NCBI GenBank assembly: GCA_034359265.1
Contig: CP136897.1
Span: 36,071,501-36,135,500 of the forward strand
DNA length: 64,000 bases
Source of the DNA: Canna indica
Taxonomy: Eukaryota; Streptophyta; Magnoliopsida; Zingiberales; Cannaceae
Reading direction: 5' to 3'
Under the pieces are notes generated by a model that made no database searches, was not told the origin of the DNA, and saw nothing but the letters and a program-made list of their open reading frames with translations. The position numbers and the translations under genes were made by a program. The stretch's first letter is position 1. Every line of letters begins with the position of its first letter. Shown here in pieces: positions 11,471-22,917 of the stretch.

Positions 11471-11835
11471 TTTTTTTACTAACTATTTGATTGCACGACG
11501 AGATCATTTTTTTTACCAATCTTTCTAACCAAACGTTAAGGACAGATGACGTCGTCGACATAAAATTTGGCTCTCGATAGCCCGCACGGGGCCCGCCGCA
11601 ACCTCTACGGCCGGCTCGATCGACCAACCGACCCGAAAAATTAAAATTTGTAAATAAATAAGAAAAATAACATTTCAATTATTATTTTTCGTTTAAAACG
11701 GGCGTAACTCCGTGCATTATTGTCATATTTCAGCTTTTCACGTGGCGCTCAAAGGCGCGCAAAGAGACGAAGAAAATGACCCCGAGCTGCCCTCGGATGC
11801 GCACCCTTATTAGCCGACGATCAGAGGTGCATGAC

Positions 11836-11954
11836 GGGTGTTATCATACCAGCACTAATGCACCGTATCCCATCAGAACTCCGAAGTTAAGCGTGCTTGG
11901 GCGAGAGTAGTACTAGGATGGGTGACCCCCTGGGAAGTCCTCGTGTTGCATTTT
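11836..11954 (+). rRNA. 5S rRNA: 5S rRNA gene, unit 25 (subtype c)
   Basis: Complete copy with C6T, G7T, C24T, G31T, C116T, C117T. Both terminal C residues that pair with G2 and G3 are lost, extending the T run upstream. Confidence 0.94.
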
Positions 11955-12319
11955 TTTTTTTACTACCTATTTGATTGCACGACGAGATCATTTTTTTACC
12001 AATCTTTCTAACCAAACGTTAAGGACGGACGACGTCGTCGACATAAAATTTGGCTGTCGATCGCCCGCGCGGGGCCCGCCGCAACCTCTACGGCCGGTTC
12101 GATCGACCAACCGACCCGAAAAATTAAAATTTGTAAATAAATAAGAAAAATAACATTTCAATTATTATTTTTCGTTTAAAACGGGCGTAACTCCGTGCAT
12201 TATTGTCCGATTTCAGCTTTTCACGTGGCGCTAAAAGGCGCGCGAAAAGACGAAGAAAATGACCCCGAGCTATCCCTCGGACGCTCACCCTTATTAGCCG
12301 ACGATCAGAAGTGCATGAC

Positions 12320-12438
12320 GGGTGCGATCATACCAGCACTAACGCACCGGATCCCATCAGAACTCCGAAGTTAAGCGTGCTTGGGCGAGAATAGTACTAG
12401 GATGGGTGACCCCTTGGGAAGTCCTCGTGTTGCACCTT
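12320..12438 (+). rRNA. 5S rRNA: 5S rRNA gene, unit 26 (subtype d)
   Basis: Complete copy with G72A and C95T. In the upstream spacer AAGAGACG is changed to AAAAGACG. Confidence 0.97.
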
Positions 12439-12804
12439 TTTTTTTACTACCTATTTGATTGCACGACGAGATCATTTTTTTTACCAATCTTTCTAACCAA
12501 ACGTTAAGGACGGACGACGTCGTCGACATAAAATTTGGCTTTCGATCGCCCGCGCGGGGCCCTCCGCAACCTCTACGGCCGGCTCGATGGACCCACCGAC
12601 CCGAAAAATTAAAATTTGTAAATAAATAAGAAAAATAACATTTCAATTATTATTTTTCGTTTAAAACGGGCGTAACTCCGTGCATTATTGTCCGATTTCA
12701 GCTTTTCACGTGGCGCCAAAAGGCGCACGAAGAGACGAAGAAAATGACCCCGAGCTATCCCACGAACGTTCACCCTTATTAGCCGACGATCAGAAGGGCG
12801 TGAC

Positions 12805-12923
12805 GGGTGCGATCATACCAGCACTAACGCACCGGATCCCATCAGAACTTCGAAGTTAAGCGTGCTTGGGCGAGAGTAGTACTAGGATGGGTGACCCCCT
12901 GGGAAGTCCTCGTGTTGCACTTT
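12805..12923 (+). rRNA. 5S rRNA: 5S rRNA gene, unit 27 (subtype e)
   Basis: Complete copy with C46T and C117T. It closes the second five-unit block. Confidence 0.97.
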
Positions 12924-13286
12924 TTTTTTTACTACCTATTTGATTGCACGACGAGATCATTTTTTTACCAATCTTTCTAACCAAACGTTAAGGACGGACG
13001 ACGTCGTCGACATAAAATTTGGCTGTCGATCGCCCGCGCGGGGCCCGCCGCGACCTCTACGACCGGCTCGATCGACCAACCGACCCGAAAAATTAAAATT
13101 TGTAAATAAATAAGAAAAATAACATTTCAATTATTATTTTTCGTTTAAAACGGGCGTAACTCCGTGCATTATTGTCCGATTTCAGCTTTTCACGTGGCGC
13201 TGAAAGGCGCGAAGAGACGAAGAAAATGACCCCGAGCTATCCCTTGAACGCTCACCCTTATTAGCCGACGATCAGAAGTGCAGGAC

Positions 13287-13405
13287 GGGTGCGATCATAC
13301 CAGCACTAACGCACCGGATCCCATCAGAACTCTGAAGTTAAGCGTGCTTGGGCGAGAGTAGTACTAGGATGGGTGACCCCCTGGGAAGTCCTCGTGTTGC
13401 ACTTT
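13287..13405 (+). rRNA. 5S rRNA: 5S rRNA gene, unit 28 (a/e chimera)
   Basis: Complete copy with C47T and C117T. Upstream sequence and the 5' half (TGCAGGACGGG, C47T) match subtype a. Positions 60 and 71 are consensus, and the 3' end and downstream spacer (CCGCGACCTCTACGACC) match subtype e. It is the extra unit between the second and third five-unit blocks. Confidence 0.96.
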
Positions 13406-13768
13406 TTTTTTTACTACCTATTTGATTGCACGACGAGATCATTTTTTTACCAATCTTTCTAACCAAACGTTAAGGACGGACGACGTCGTCGACATAAAAT
13501 TTGGCTGTCGATCGCCCGCGCGGGGCCCGCCGCGACCTCTACGACCGGCTCGATCGACCAACCGACCCGAAAAATTAAAATTTGTAAATAAATAAGAAAA
13601 ATAACATTTCAATTATTATTTTTCGTTTAAAACGGGCGTAACTCCGTGCATTATTGTCCGATTTCAGCTTTTCACGTGGCGCTGAAAGGCGCGAAGAGAC
13701 GAAAAAAATGACCCCGAGCTATCCCTTGAACGCTCACCATTATTAGCCGACGATCAGAAGTGCAGGAC

Positions 13769-13887
13769 GGGTGCGATCATACCAGCACTAACGCACCGGA
13801 TCCCATCAGAACTCTTAAGTTAAGCGTACTTGGGCGAGGGTAGTACTAGGATGGGTGACCCCCTGGGAAGTCCTCGTGTTGCACCTT
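13769..13887 (+). rRNA. 5S rRNA: 5S rRNA gene, unit 29 (subtype a)
   Basis: Complete copy with C47T, G48T, G60A, A71G. G48T is shared with unit 23. It opens the third five-unit block. Confidence 0.97.
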
Positions 13888-14253
13888 TTTTTTTACTACC
13901 TATTTGATTGCACGACGAGATCATTTTTTTTACCAATCTTTCTAACCAAACGTTAAGGACGGACGACGTCGTCGACATAAAATTTGGCTGTCGATCGCCC
14001 ACGCGGGGCCAGCCGCAACCTCTACGGCCGGCTCGATCGACCAACCGACCCGAAAAATTAAAATTTGTCAATAAATAAGAAAAATAACATTTCAATTATT
14101 ATTTTTCGTTTATAACGGGCGTAACTCCGTGCATTATTGTCCGATTTCAGCTTTTCACGTGGCGCTAAAAGGCGCGCGAAGAGACGAAGAAAATGACCCC
14201 GAGCTATCACTCGGACGCTCACCCTTATTTGCCGACGATCAGAAGTGCATGAT

Positions 14254-14372
14254 GGGTGCGATCATACCAGTACTAACGCACCGGATCCCATCAGAACTCC
14301 GAAGTTAAGCGTGCTTGGGCGAGAGTAGTACTAGTATGGGTGACCCCATGGGAAGTCCTCGTGTTGCACCTT
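14254..14372 (+). rRNA. 5S rRNA: 5S rRNA gene, unit 30 (subtype b)
   Basis: Complete copy with C18T, G82T, C95A, as in unit 24. Confidence 0.96.
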
Positions 14373-14737
14373 TTTTTTTACTAACTATTTGATTGCACGA
14401 CGAGATCATTTTTTTTACCAATCTTTCTAACCAAACGTTAAGGACAGATGACGTCGTCGACATAAAATTTGGCTCTCGATAGCCCGCACGGGGCCCGCCG
14501 CAACCTCTACGGCCGGCTCGATCGACCAACCGACCCGAAAAATTAAAATTTGTAAATAAATAAGAAAAATAACATTTCAATTATTATTTTTCGTTTAAAA
14601 CGGGCGTAACTCCGTGCATTATTGTCATATTTCAGCTTTTCACGTGGCGCTCAAAGGCGCGCAAAGAGACGAAGAAAATGACCCCGAGCTGCCCTCGGAT
14701 GCTCACCCTTATTAGCCGACGATCAGAGGTGCATGAC

Positions 14738-14856
14738 GGGTGTTATCATACCAGCACTAATGCACCGTATCCCATCAGAACTCCGAAGTTAAGCGTGATT
14801 GGGCGAGAGTAGTACTAGGATGGGTGACCCCCTGGGAAGTCCTCGTGTTGTATTTT
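14738..14856 (+). rRNA. 5S rRNA: 5S rRNA gene, unit 31 (subtype c)
   Basis: Most altered subtype c copy: C6T, G7T, C24T, G31T, C61A, C114T, C116T, C117T. With five helix I positions changed, this copy is unlikely to give a normal 5S rRNA. Confidence 0.92.
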
Positions 14857-15221
14857 TTTTTTTACTACCTATTTGATTGCACGACGAGATCATTTTTTTA
14901 CCAATCTTTCTAACCAAACGTTAAGGACGGACGACGTCGTCGACATAAAATTTGGCTGTCGATCGCCCGCGCGGGGCCCGCCGCAACCTCTACGGCCGGT
15001 TCGATCGACCAACCGACCCGAAAAATTAAAATTTGTAAATAAATAAGAAAAATAACATTTCAATTATTATTTTTCGTTTAAAACGGGCGTAACTCCGTGC
15101 ATTATTGTCCGATTTCAGCTTTTCACGTGGCGCTAAAAGGCGCGCGAAGAGACGAAGAAAATGACCCCGAGCTATCCCTCGGACGCTCACCCTTATTAGC
15201 CGACGATCAGAAGTGCATGAC

Positions 15222-15340
15222 GGGTGCGATCATACCAGCACTAACGCACCGGATCCCATCAGAACTCCGAAGTTTAGCGTGCTTGGGCGAGAATAGTACT
15301 AGGATGGGTGACCCCTTGGGAAGTCCTCGTGTTGCACCTT
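15222..15340 (+). rRNA. 5S rRNA: 5S rRNA gene, unit 32 (subtype d)
   Basis: Complete copy with A54T, G72A, C95T. A54T is an A-box change absent from the other subtype d copies. Confidence 0.96.
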
Positions 15341-15706
15341 TTTTTTTACTACCTATTTGATTGCACGACGAGATCATTTTTTTTACCAATCTTTCTAACC
15401 AAACGTTAAGGACGGACGACGTCGTCGACATAAAATTTGGCTTTCGATCGCCCGCGCGGGGCCCTCCGCAACCTCTACGGCCGGCTCGATGGACCCACCG
15501 ACCCGAAAAATTAAAATTTGTAAATAAATAAGAAAAATAACATTTCAATTATTATTTTTCGTTTAAAACGGGCGTAACTCCGTGCATTATTGTCCGATTT
15601 CAGCTTTTCACGTGGCGCCAAAAGGCGCACGAAGAGACGAAGAAAATGACCCCGAGCTATCCCACGAACGTTCACCCTTATTAGCCGACGATCAGAAGGG
15701 CGTGAC

Positions 15707-15825
15707 GGGTGCGATCATACCAGCACTAACGCACCGGATCCCATCAGAACTTCGAAGTTAAGCGTGCTTGGGCGAGAGTAGTACTAGGATGGGTGACCCC
15801 CTGGGAAGTCCTCGTGTTGCACTTT
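15707..15825 (+). rRNA. 5S rRNA: 5S rRNA gene, unit 33 (subtype e gene, subtype a spacer)
   Basis: Complete copy with C46T and C117T. The gene and upstream region are subtype e, but the downstream spacer switches to subtype a markers (GGGGCCAGCC, TTTGTCAATA, TTTATAACGG). This marks a recombination point at about 15.83-15.95 kb. Confidence 0.97.
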
Positions 15826-16190
15826 TTTTTTTACTACCTATTTGATTGCACGACGAGATCATTTTTTTACCAATCTTTCTAACCAAACGTTAAGGACGGA
15901 CGACGTCGTCGACATAAAATTTGGCTGTCGATCGCCCGCGCGGGGCCAGCCGCAACCTCTACGGCCGGCTCGATCGACCAACCGACCCGAAAAATTAAAA
16001 TTTGTCAATAAATAAGAAAAATAACATTTCAATTATTATTTTTCGTTTATAACGGGCGTAACTCCGTGCATTATTGTCCGATTTCAGCTTTTCACGTGGC
16101 GCTAAAAGGCGCGCGAAGAGACGAAGAAAATGACCCCGAGCTATCACTCGGACGCTCACCCTTATTAGCCGACGATCAGAAGTGCATGAC

Positions 16191-16309
16191 GGGTGCGATC
16201 ATACCAGCACTAACGCACCGGATCCCATCAGAACTCCGAAGTTAAGTGTGCTTGGGCGAGAGGAGTACTAGGATGGGTGACCCCCTGGGAAGTCCTCGTG
16301 TTGCACCTT
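16191..16309 (+). rRNA. 5S rRNA: 5S rRNA gene, unit 34 (subtype f)
   Basis: Complete copy with C57T and T73G. It corresponds to unit 15 at an exact offset of 9,194 bp. Confidence 0.97.
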
Positions 16310-16673
16310 TTTTTTTACTAACTATTTGATTGCACGACGAGATCATTTTTTTTACCAATCTTTCTAACCAAACGTTAAGGACAGACGACGTCGTCGACAT
16401 AAAATTTGGCTTTCGATCGCCCACGCGGGGCCCGACGCAACCTCTACGACCGGCTCGATCGACCAACCGACCCGGAAAATTAAAATTTGTAAATAAATAA
16501 GAAAAATAAAGTTTCAAATATTATTTTTCGTTTAAAACGGGCGTAACTCCGTGCATTATTGTCCGATTTCAGCTTTTCACGTGGCGCTGAAAGGCGCGAA
16601 GAGACGAAGAAAATGACCCCGAGCTATCCCTTGAACGCTCACCCTTATTAGCCGACGATCAGAAGTGCAGGAC

Positions 16674-16792
16674 GGGTGCGATCATACCAGCACTAACGCA
16701 CCGGATCCCATCAGAACTCTGAAGTTAAGCGTACTTGGGCGAGGGTAGTACTAGGATGGGTGACCCCCTGGGAAGTCCTCGTGTTGCACCTT
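16674..16792 (+). rRNA. 5S rRNA: 5S rRNA gene, unit 35 (subtype a)
   Basis: Complete copy with C47T, G60A, A71G. It corresponds to unit 16 (offset 9,194 bp). Confidence 0.97.
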
Positions 16793-17158
16793 TTTTTTTA
16801 CTACCTATTTGATTGCACGACGAGATCATTTTTTTTACCAATCTTTCTAACCAAACGTTAAGGACGGACGACGTCGTCGACATAAAATTTGGCTGTCGAT
16901 CGCCCGCGCGGGGCCAGCCGCAACCTCTACGGCCGGCTCGATCGACCAACCGACCCGAAAAATTAAAATTTGTCAATAAATAAGAAAAATAACATTTCAA
17001 TTATTATTTTTCGTTTATAACGGGCGTAACTCCGTGCATTATTGTCCGATTTCAGCTTTTCACGTGGCGCTAAAAGGCACGCGAAGAGACGAAGAAAATG
17101 ACCCCGAGCTATCACTCGGACGCTCACCCTTATTTGCCGACGATCAGAAGTGCATGAT

Positions 17159-17277
17159 GGGTGCGATCATACCAGTACTAACGCACCGGATCCCATCAGA
17201 ACTCCGAAGTTAAGCGTGCTTGGGCGAGAGTAGTACTAGTATGGGTGACCCCCTGGGAAGTCCTCGTGTTGCACCTT
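17159..17277 (+). rRNA. 5S rRNA: 5S rRNA gene, unit 36 (subtype b)
   Basis: Complete copy with C18T and G82T and the TTATTTG upstream element. It corresponds to unit 17. Confidence 0.97.
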
Positions 17278-17641
17278 TTTTTTTACTAACTATTTGATTG
17301 CACGACGAGATCATTTTTTTTACCAATCTTTCTAACCAAACGTTAAGGACAGACGACGTCGTCGACATAAAATTTGGCTCTCGATCAACCGCGCGGGACC
17401 CACCGCAACCTCTACGACCGGCTCGATCGACCAACCGACCCGAAAAATTAAAATTTGTAAATAAATAAGAGAAATAAAATTTCAAATATTATTTTTCGTT
17501 TAAAACGGGCGTAACTCCGTGCATTATTGTCTGATTTCAGCTTTTCACGTGGCGCTGAAAGGCGCGAAGAGACGAAGAAAATGACCCGGAGCTATCCCTT
17601 GAACGCTCACCCTTATTAGCCGACGATCAGAAGTGCAGGAC

Positions 17642-17760
17642 GGGTGCGATCATACCAGCACTAACGCACCGGATCCCATCAGAACTCTGAAGTTAAGCGT
17701 ACTTGGGCGAGGGTAGTACTAGGATGGGTGACCCCCTGGGAAGTCCTCGTGTTGCACCTT
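17642..17760 (+). rRNA. 5S rRNA: 5S rRNA gene, unit 37 (subtype a)
   Basis: Complete copy with C47T, G60A, A71G. The upstream spacer has GACCCGGAGC, shared with units 18 and 39. Confidence 0.97.
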
Positions 17761-18126
17761 TTTTTTTACTACCTATTTGATTGCACGACGAGATCATTTT
17801 TTTTACCAATCTTTCTAACCAAACGTTAAGGACGGACGACGTCGTCGACATAAAATTTGGCTGTCGATCGCCCGCGCGGGGTCAGCCGCAACCTCTACGG
17901 CCGGCTCGATCGACCAACCGACCCGAAAAATTAAAATTTGTCAATAAATAAGAAAAATAACATTTCAATTATTATTTTTCGTTTATAACGGGCGTAACTC
18001 CGTGCATTATTGTCCGATTTCAGCTTTTCACGTGGCGCTAAAAGGCGCGCGAAGAGACGAAGAAAATGACCCCGAGCTATCACTCGGACGCTCACCCTTA
18101 TTTGCCGACGATCAGAAGTGCATGAT

Positions 18127-18245
18127 GGGTGCGATCATACCAGTACTAACGCACCGGATCCCATCAGAACTCCGAAGTTAAGCGTGCTTGGGCGAGAGTA
18201 GTACTAGTATGGGTGACCCCCTGGGAAGTCCTCGTGTTGCACCTT
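18127..18245 (+). rRNA. 5S rRNA: 5S rRNA gene, unit 38 (subtype b)
   Basis: Complete copy with C18T and G82T. It forms an a-b dimer repeat with unit 37, copying units 35-36 at 968 bp. Confidence 0.97.
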
Positions 18246-18609
18246 TTTTTTTACTAACTATTTGATTGCACGACGAGATCATTTTTTTTACCAATCTTTC
18301 TAACCAAACGTTAAGGACAGACGACGTCGTCGACATAAAATTTGGCTCTCGATCAGCCGCGCGGGACCCACCGCAACCTCTACGACCGGCTCGATCGACC
18401 AACCGACCCGAAAAATTAAAATTTGTAAATAAATAAGAAAAATAAAATTTCAAATATTATTTTTCGTTTAAAACGGGCGTAACTCCGTGCATTATTGTCT
18501 GATTTCAGCTTTTCACGTGGCGCTGATAGGCGCGAAGAGACGAAGAAAATGACCCGGAGCTATCCCTTGAACGCTCACCCTTATTAGCCGACGATCAGAA
18601 GTGCAGGAC

Positions 18610-18728
18610 GGGTGCGATCATACCAGCACTAACGCACCGGATCCCATGAGAACTCTGAAGTTAAGCGTACTTGGGCGAGGGTAGTACTAGGATGGGTGAC
18701 CCCCTGGGAAGTCCTCGTGTTGCACCTT
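18610..18728 (+). rRNA. 5S rRNA: 5S rRNA gene, unit 39 (subtype a)
   Basis: Complete copy with C39G, C47T, G60A, A71G. Confidence 0.97.
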
Positions 18729-19094
18729 TTTTTTTACTACCTATTTGATTGCACGACGAGATCATTTTTTTTACCAATCTTTCTAACCAAACGTTAAGGA
18801 CGCACGACGTCGTCGACATAAAATTTGGCTGTCGATCGCCCGCGCGGGGCCAGCCGCAACCTCTACGGCCGGCTCGATCGAACAACCGACCCGAAAAATT
18901 AAAATTTGTCAATAAACAAGAAAAATAACATTTCAAATATTATTTTTCGTTTAAAACGGGCGTAACTCCGTGCATTATTGTCCGATTTCAGCTTTTCACG
19001 TGGCGCTAAAAGGCGCGCGAAGAGACGAAGAAAATGACCCCGAGCTATCACTCGGACGCTCACCCTTATTAGCCGACGATCAGAAGTGCATGAC

Positions 19095-19213
19095 GGGTGC
19101 GATCATACCAGCACTAACGCACCGGATCCGATCAGAACTCCGAAGTTAAGTGTGCTTGGGCGAGAGGAGTACTAGGATGGGTGACCCCCTGGGAAGTCCT
19201 CGTTTTGCACCTT
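19095..19213 (+). rRNA. 5S rRNA: 5S rRNA gene, unit 40 (subtype f)
   Basis: Complete copy with C36G, C57T, T73G, G110T. C36G destroys the GGATCC (BamHI) site that most copies carry at 30-35/36. Confidence 0.96.
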
Positions 19214-19577
19214 TTTTTTTACTAACTATTTGATTGCACGACGAGATCATTTTTTTTACCAATCTTTCTAACCAAACGTTAAGGACAGACGACGTCGTCG
19301 ACATAAAATTTGGCTCTCGATCGCCCGCGCGGGGCCCGCCGCAACCTCTACGACCGGCTCGATCGACCAACCGACCCGAAAAATTAAAATTTGTAAATAA
19401 ATAAGAAAAATAAAATTTCAAATATTATTTTTCGTTTAAAAGGGGCGTAACTCCGTGCATTATTTTCCGATTTCAGCTTTTGACGTGGCGCTGAACGGCG
19501 CGAAGAGACGAAGAAAATGACCCCGAGCTATCCCTTGAACGCTCACCCTTATTAGCCGACGATCAGAAATGCAGGAC

Positions 19578-19696
19578 GGGTGCGATCATACCAGCACTAA
19601 CGCACCGGATCCCATCAGAACTCTGAAGTTAAGCGTACTTGGGCGAGGGTAGTACTAGGATGGGTGACCCCCTGGGAAGTCCTCGTGTTGCACCTT
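19578..19696 (+). rRNA. 5S rRNA: 5S rRNA gene, unit 41 (subtype a)
   Basis: Complete copy with C47T, G60A, A71G. Confidence 0.97.
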
Positions 19697-20062
19697 TTTT
19701 TTTACTACCTATTTGATTGCACGACGAGATCATTTTTTTTACCAATCTTTCTAACCAAACGTTAAGGACGGACGACGTCGTCGACATAAAATTTGGCTGT
19801 CGATCGCCCACGCGGGGCCAGCCGCAACCTCTACGGCCGGCTCGATCGACCAACCGACCCGAAAAATTAAAATTTGTCAATAAATAAGAAAAATAACATT
19901 TCAATTATTATTTTTCGTTTATAACGGGCGTAACTCCGTGCATTATTGTCCGATTTCAGCTTTTCACGTGGCGCTAAAAGGCGCGCGAAGAGACGAAGAA
20001 AATGACCCCGAGCTATCACTCGGACGCTCACCCTTATTTGCCGACGATTAGAAGTGCATGAT

Positions 20063-20181
20063 GGGTGCGATCATACCAGTACTAACGCACCGGATCCCAT
20101 CAGAACTCCGAAGTTAAGCGTGCTTGGGCGAGAGTAGTACTAGTATGGGTGACCCCATGGGAAGTCCTCGTGTTGCACCTT
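20063..20181 (+). rRNA. 5S rRNA: 5S rRNA gene, unit 42 (subtype b)
   Basis: Complete copy with C18T, G82T, C95A. It is the last clear subtype b copy. Confidence 0.96.
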
Positions 20182-20547
20182 TTTTTTTACTAACTATTTG
20201 ATTGCACGACGAGATCATTTTTTTTACCAATCTTTCTAACCAAACGTTAAGGACAGATGACGTCGTCGACATAAAATTTGGCTCTCGATAGCCCGCACGG
20301 GGCCCGCCGCAACCTCTACGGCCGGCTCGATCGACCAACCGACCCGAAAAATTAAAATTTGTAAATAAATAAGAAAAATAACATTTCAAATATTATTTTT
20401 CGTTTAAAACGGGCGTATCTCCGTGCATTATTGTCCGATTTCAGCTTTTCACGTGGCGCTAAAAGGCGCGCGAAGAGACGAAGAAAATGACCCCGAGCTA
20501 TCCCTCGGACGCTAACCCTTATTAGCCGACGATCAGAAGTGTATGAT

Positions 20548-20666
20548 GGGTGCGATCATACTAGCACTAACGCACCGGATCCCATCAGAACTTTGAAGTT
20601 AAGCGTGCTTGGGCGAGAGTAGTACTAGGATGGGTGACCCCTTGGGAAGTCCTCTTGTTGAACCTT
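20548..20666 (+). rRNA. 5S rRNA: 5S rRNA gene, unit 43
   Basis: Complete copy with C15T, C46T, C47T, C95T, G108T, C114A. C114A breaks a helix I pair with G5. The spacer after it is subtype a. Confidence 0.95.
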
Positions 20667-21032
20667 TTTTTTTACTACCTATTTGATTGCACGACGAGAT
20701 CATTTTTTTTACCAATCTTTCTAACCAAACGTTAAGGACGGACGACGTCGTCGACATAAAATTTGGCTGTCGATCGCCCGCGCGGGGCCAGCCGCAACCT
20801 CTACGGCCGGCTCGATCGACCAACCGACCCGAAAAATGAAAATTTGTCAATAAATAAGAAAAATAACATTTCAATTATTATTTTTCGTTTATAACGGGCG
20901 TAACTCCGTGCATTATTGTCCGATTTCAGCTTTTCACGTGGCGCTAAAAGGCGCGCGAAGAGACGAAGAAAATGACCCCGAGCTATCACTCGGACGCTCA
21001 CCCTTATTAGCGGATGATCAGAAGTACAAGAT

Positions 21033-21152
21033 GGGTGCGATCATACCAGCACTAACTCACCGGAACCCATCAGAACTCCGAAGTTAAGCGTGCTTGGGCG
21101 AGAGAAGTACTTGGATGGGTGACCCCTTGGGAAGTCCTCGTGTTTGCACCTT
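21033..21152 (+). rRNA. 5S rRNA: 5S rRNA gene, unit 44
   Basis: Copy with a one-base T insertion near position 111 (GTGTTTGCACC), so 120 nt. Substitutions are G25T, T33A, T73A, A80T, C95T. Confidence 0.95.
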
Positions 21153-21517
21153 TTTTTTTACTAACTATTTTATTGCACGACGAGATCATTTTTTTACCAA
21201 TCTTTCTAACCAAACGTTAACCACGGACGACGTCGTCGACATAAAATGTGGCTGTCGATCGCCCGCGCGGGGCCCGCGGCAACCTCTATGTCCGGCTCGA
21301 TCGACCAACCGACCCGAAAAATTAAAATTTATAAATAAATAAGAAAAATAACATTTCAATTATTATTTTTCGTTTATAACGGGCGTAACTCCGTGCATTA
21401 TTGTCCGATTTCAGCTTTTCACGTGGCGCTAAAAGGCGCGCGAAGAGACGAACAAAATGACCCCGAGCTATCACTCGGACGCTCACCCTTATTAACCAAC
21501 GATCAGAAGTGCATGAC

Positions 21518-21636
21518 GGGTGGGATCATACCAGCACTAATGCACCGGATCCCATCAGAACTCTGAAGTTAAGCGTGCTTGGGTGAGAGTAGGACTAGGA
21601 TGGGTGACCCCCTGGGAAGTCCTCGTGTTGCACTTT
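21518..21636 (+). rRNA. 5S rRNA: 5S rRNA gene, unit 45
   Basis: Complete copy with C6G, C24T, C47T, C67T, T76G, C117T. T76G changes the AGTA of the loop E motif. It is followed by a spacer with a 25 bp A/T-rich deletion. Confidence 0.94.
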
Positions 21637-21975
21637 TTTTTTACTACCTATTTGATTGCACGACGAGATCATTTTTTTACCAATCTTTCTAACCAAACGT
21701 TAAGGACAGATGACGTCGTCGACATAAAATTTGGCTCTCGATCGCCCGCGCGGGGCCCGCCGCAACCTCTACGGCCGGCTCGATTGAGCAACCGACCCGA
21801 AAAATATAACATTTCAATTATTATTTTTCGTTTATAACGGGCGTAACTCCATGCATTATTGTCCGATTTCAGCTTTTCACGTGGCGCTAAAAGGCGCACG
21901 AAGAGACGAACAAAATGACCCCGAGCTATCACTCGGACGCTCACCCTTATTAGCCGACGATCAGAAGTGCATGAC
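21637..21975 (+). other. Shortened 5S spacer with a 25 bp A/T-rich deletion
   Basis: CGAAAAAT joins directly to ATAACATTTC, removing the TAAAATTTG..AAATAAGAAAA segment. The next spacer (22095-22433) carries the same deletion, plus shared TTGAGCAACC and CTCCATGCATT, so the two are copies of each other. Confidence 0.9.
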
Positions 21976-22094
21976 GGGTGCGATCATACCAGCACTAACG
22001 CACCGGATCCCATCAGAACTCCGAAGTTAAGCGTGCTTGGGCGACAGTTGTACTAGGATGGGTGACCCCCTGGGAAGTCCTCGTGTTGCACTTT
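21976..22094 (+). rRNA. 5S rRNA: 5S rRNA gene, unit 46
   Basis: Complete copy with G70C, A74T, C117T. It is flanked on both sides by spacers carrying the same 25 bp deletion. Confidence 0.95.
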
Positions 22095-22433
22095 TTTTTT
22101 ACTACCTATTTGATTGCACGACGAGATCATTTTTTTACCAATCTTTCTAACCAAACGTTAAGGACAGATGACGTCGTCGACATAAAATTTGGCTCTCGAT
22201 CGCCCGCGCCGGGCCCGCCGCAACCTCTACGGCCGGCTCGATTGAGCAACCGACCCGAAAAATATAACATTTCAATTATTATTTTTCGTTTATAACGGGC
22301 GTAACTCCATGCATTATTGTCCGATTTCAGCTTTTCACGTGGCGCTAAAAGGCGCGCGAAGAGACGAAGAAAATGACCCCGAGCTATCCCTCGGACTCTC
22401 ACCCTTATTAGCCGACGATCAGAAGTGCATCAC

Positions 22434-22551
22434 GGTTGCGATCATACCAGCACTAACGCACCGGATCCCATCGGAACTCCGAAGTTAAGCGTGCTTGGGC
22501 GAGAGTAGTACTAGGATGGGTGACCCTTGGGAAGTCCTCGTGTTGCACCTT
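22434..22551 (+). rRNA. 5S rRNA: 5S rRNA gene, unit 47
   Basis: 118 nt copy with one C missing in the C91-95 run plus G3T, A40G and C95T. Its terminator is interrupted (T3-C-T5). Confidence 0.94.
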
Positions 22552-22917
22552 TCTTTTTACTACCTATTTGATTGCACGACGAGATCATTTTTTTTACCAA
22601 TCTTTCTAACCAAACGTTAAGGACGGACGACGTCGTCGACATAAAATATGGCTGTCGATCGCCCGCGCGGGGCCCGCCGCAACCTCTACGGCCGGCTCGA
22701 TCGACCAACCGATCCGAAAAATTAAAATTTGTAAATAAATAAGAAATATAACATTTGAATTATTATTTTTCGTTTAAAACGGGCGTAACTCCGTGCATTA
22801 TTGTCCGATTTCAGCTTTTCACGTGGCGCTAAAAGGCGCGCGAAGAGACGAAGAGAATGACCCCGAGCTATCCCTCGGACTCTCACCCTTATTAGCCGAC
22901 GATCAGAAGTGCATGAG

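Larger units (their letters stand above)
10867..13286 (+). repeat. Five-unit higher-order block a-b-c-d-e, copy 2
   Basis: Units 23-27 repeat units 18-22 in order, at 2,420 bp for each pair (8447/10867, 8932/11352, 9416/11836, 9900/12320, 10385/12805). Confidence 0.9.
13769..16190 (+). repeat. Five-unit higher-order block a-b-c-d-e, copy 3
   Basis: Units 29-33 repeat units 23-27 at 2,902 bp; the extra 482 bp is the inserted chimeric unit 28. The last spacer has switched to subtype a. Confidence 0.88.
15826..17641 (+). repeat. Four-unit segment a-f-a-b, copy 2 of a 9,194 bp spaced duplication
   Basis: From the spacer of unit 33 through unit 36 the subtype markers repeat those of units 14-17. 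Confidence 0.85.

Noticed and set aside
15097..15360. Plus-strand reading frames of 66-87 codons starting MHYCPISAFHVALKG in many spacers.
   Set aside because: They cross from the spacer into the 5S gene and end in either frame depending on small variants. This is a by-product of the tandem unit, with no evidence of coding constraint.
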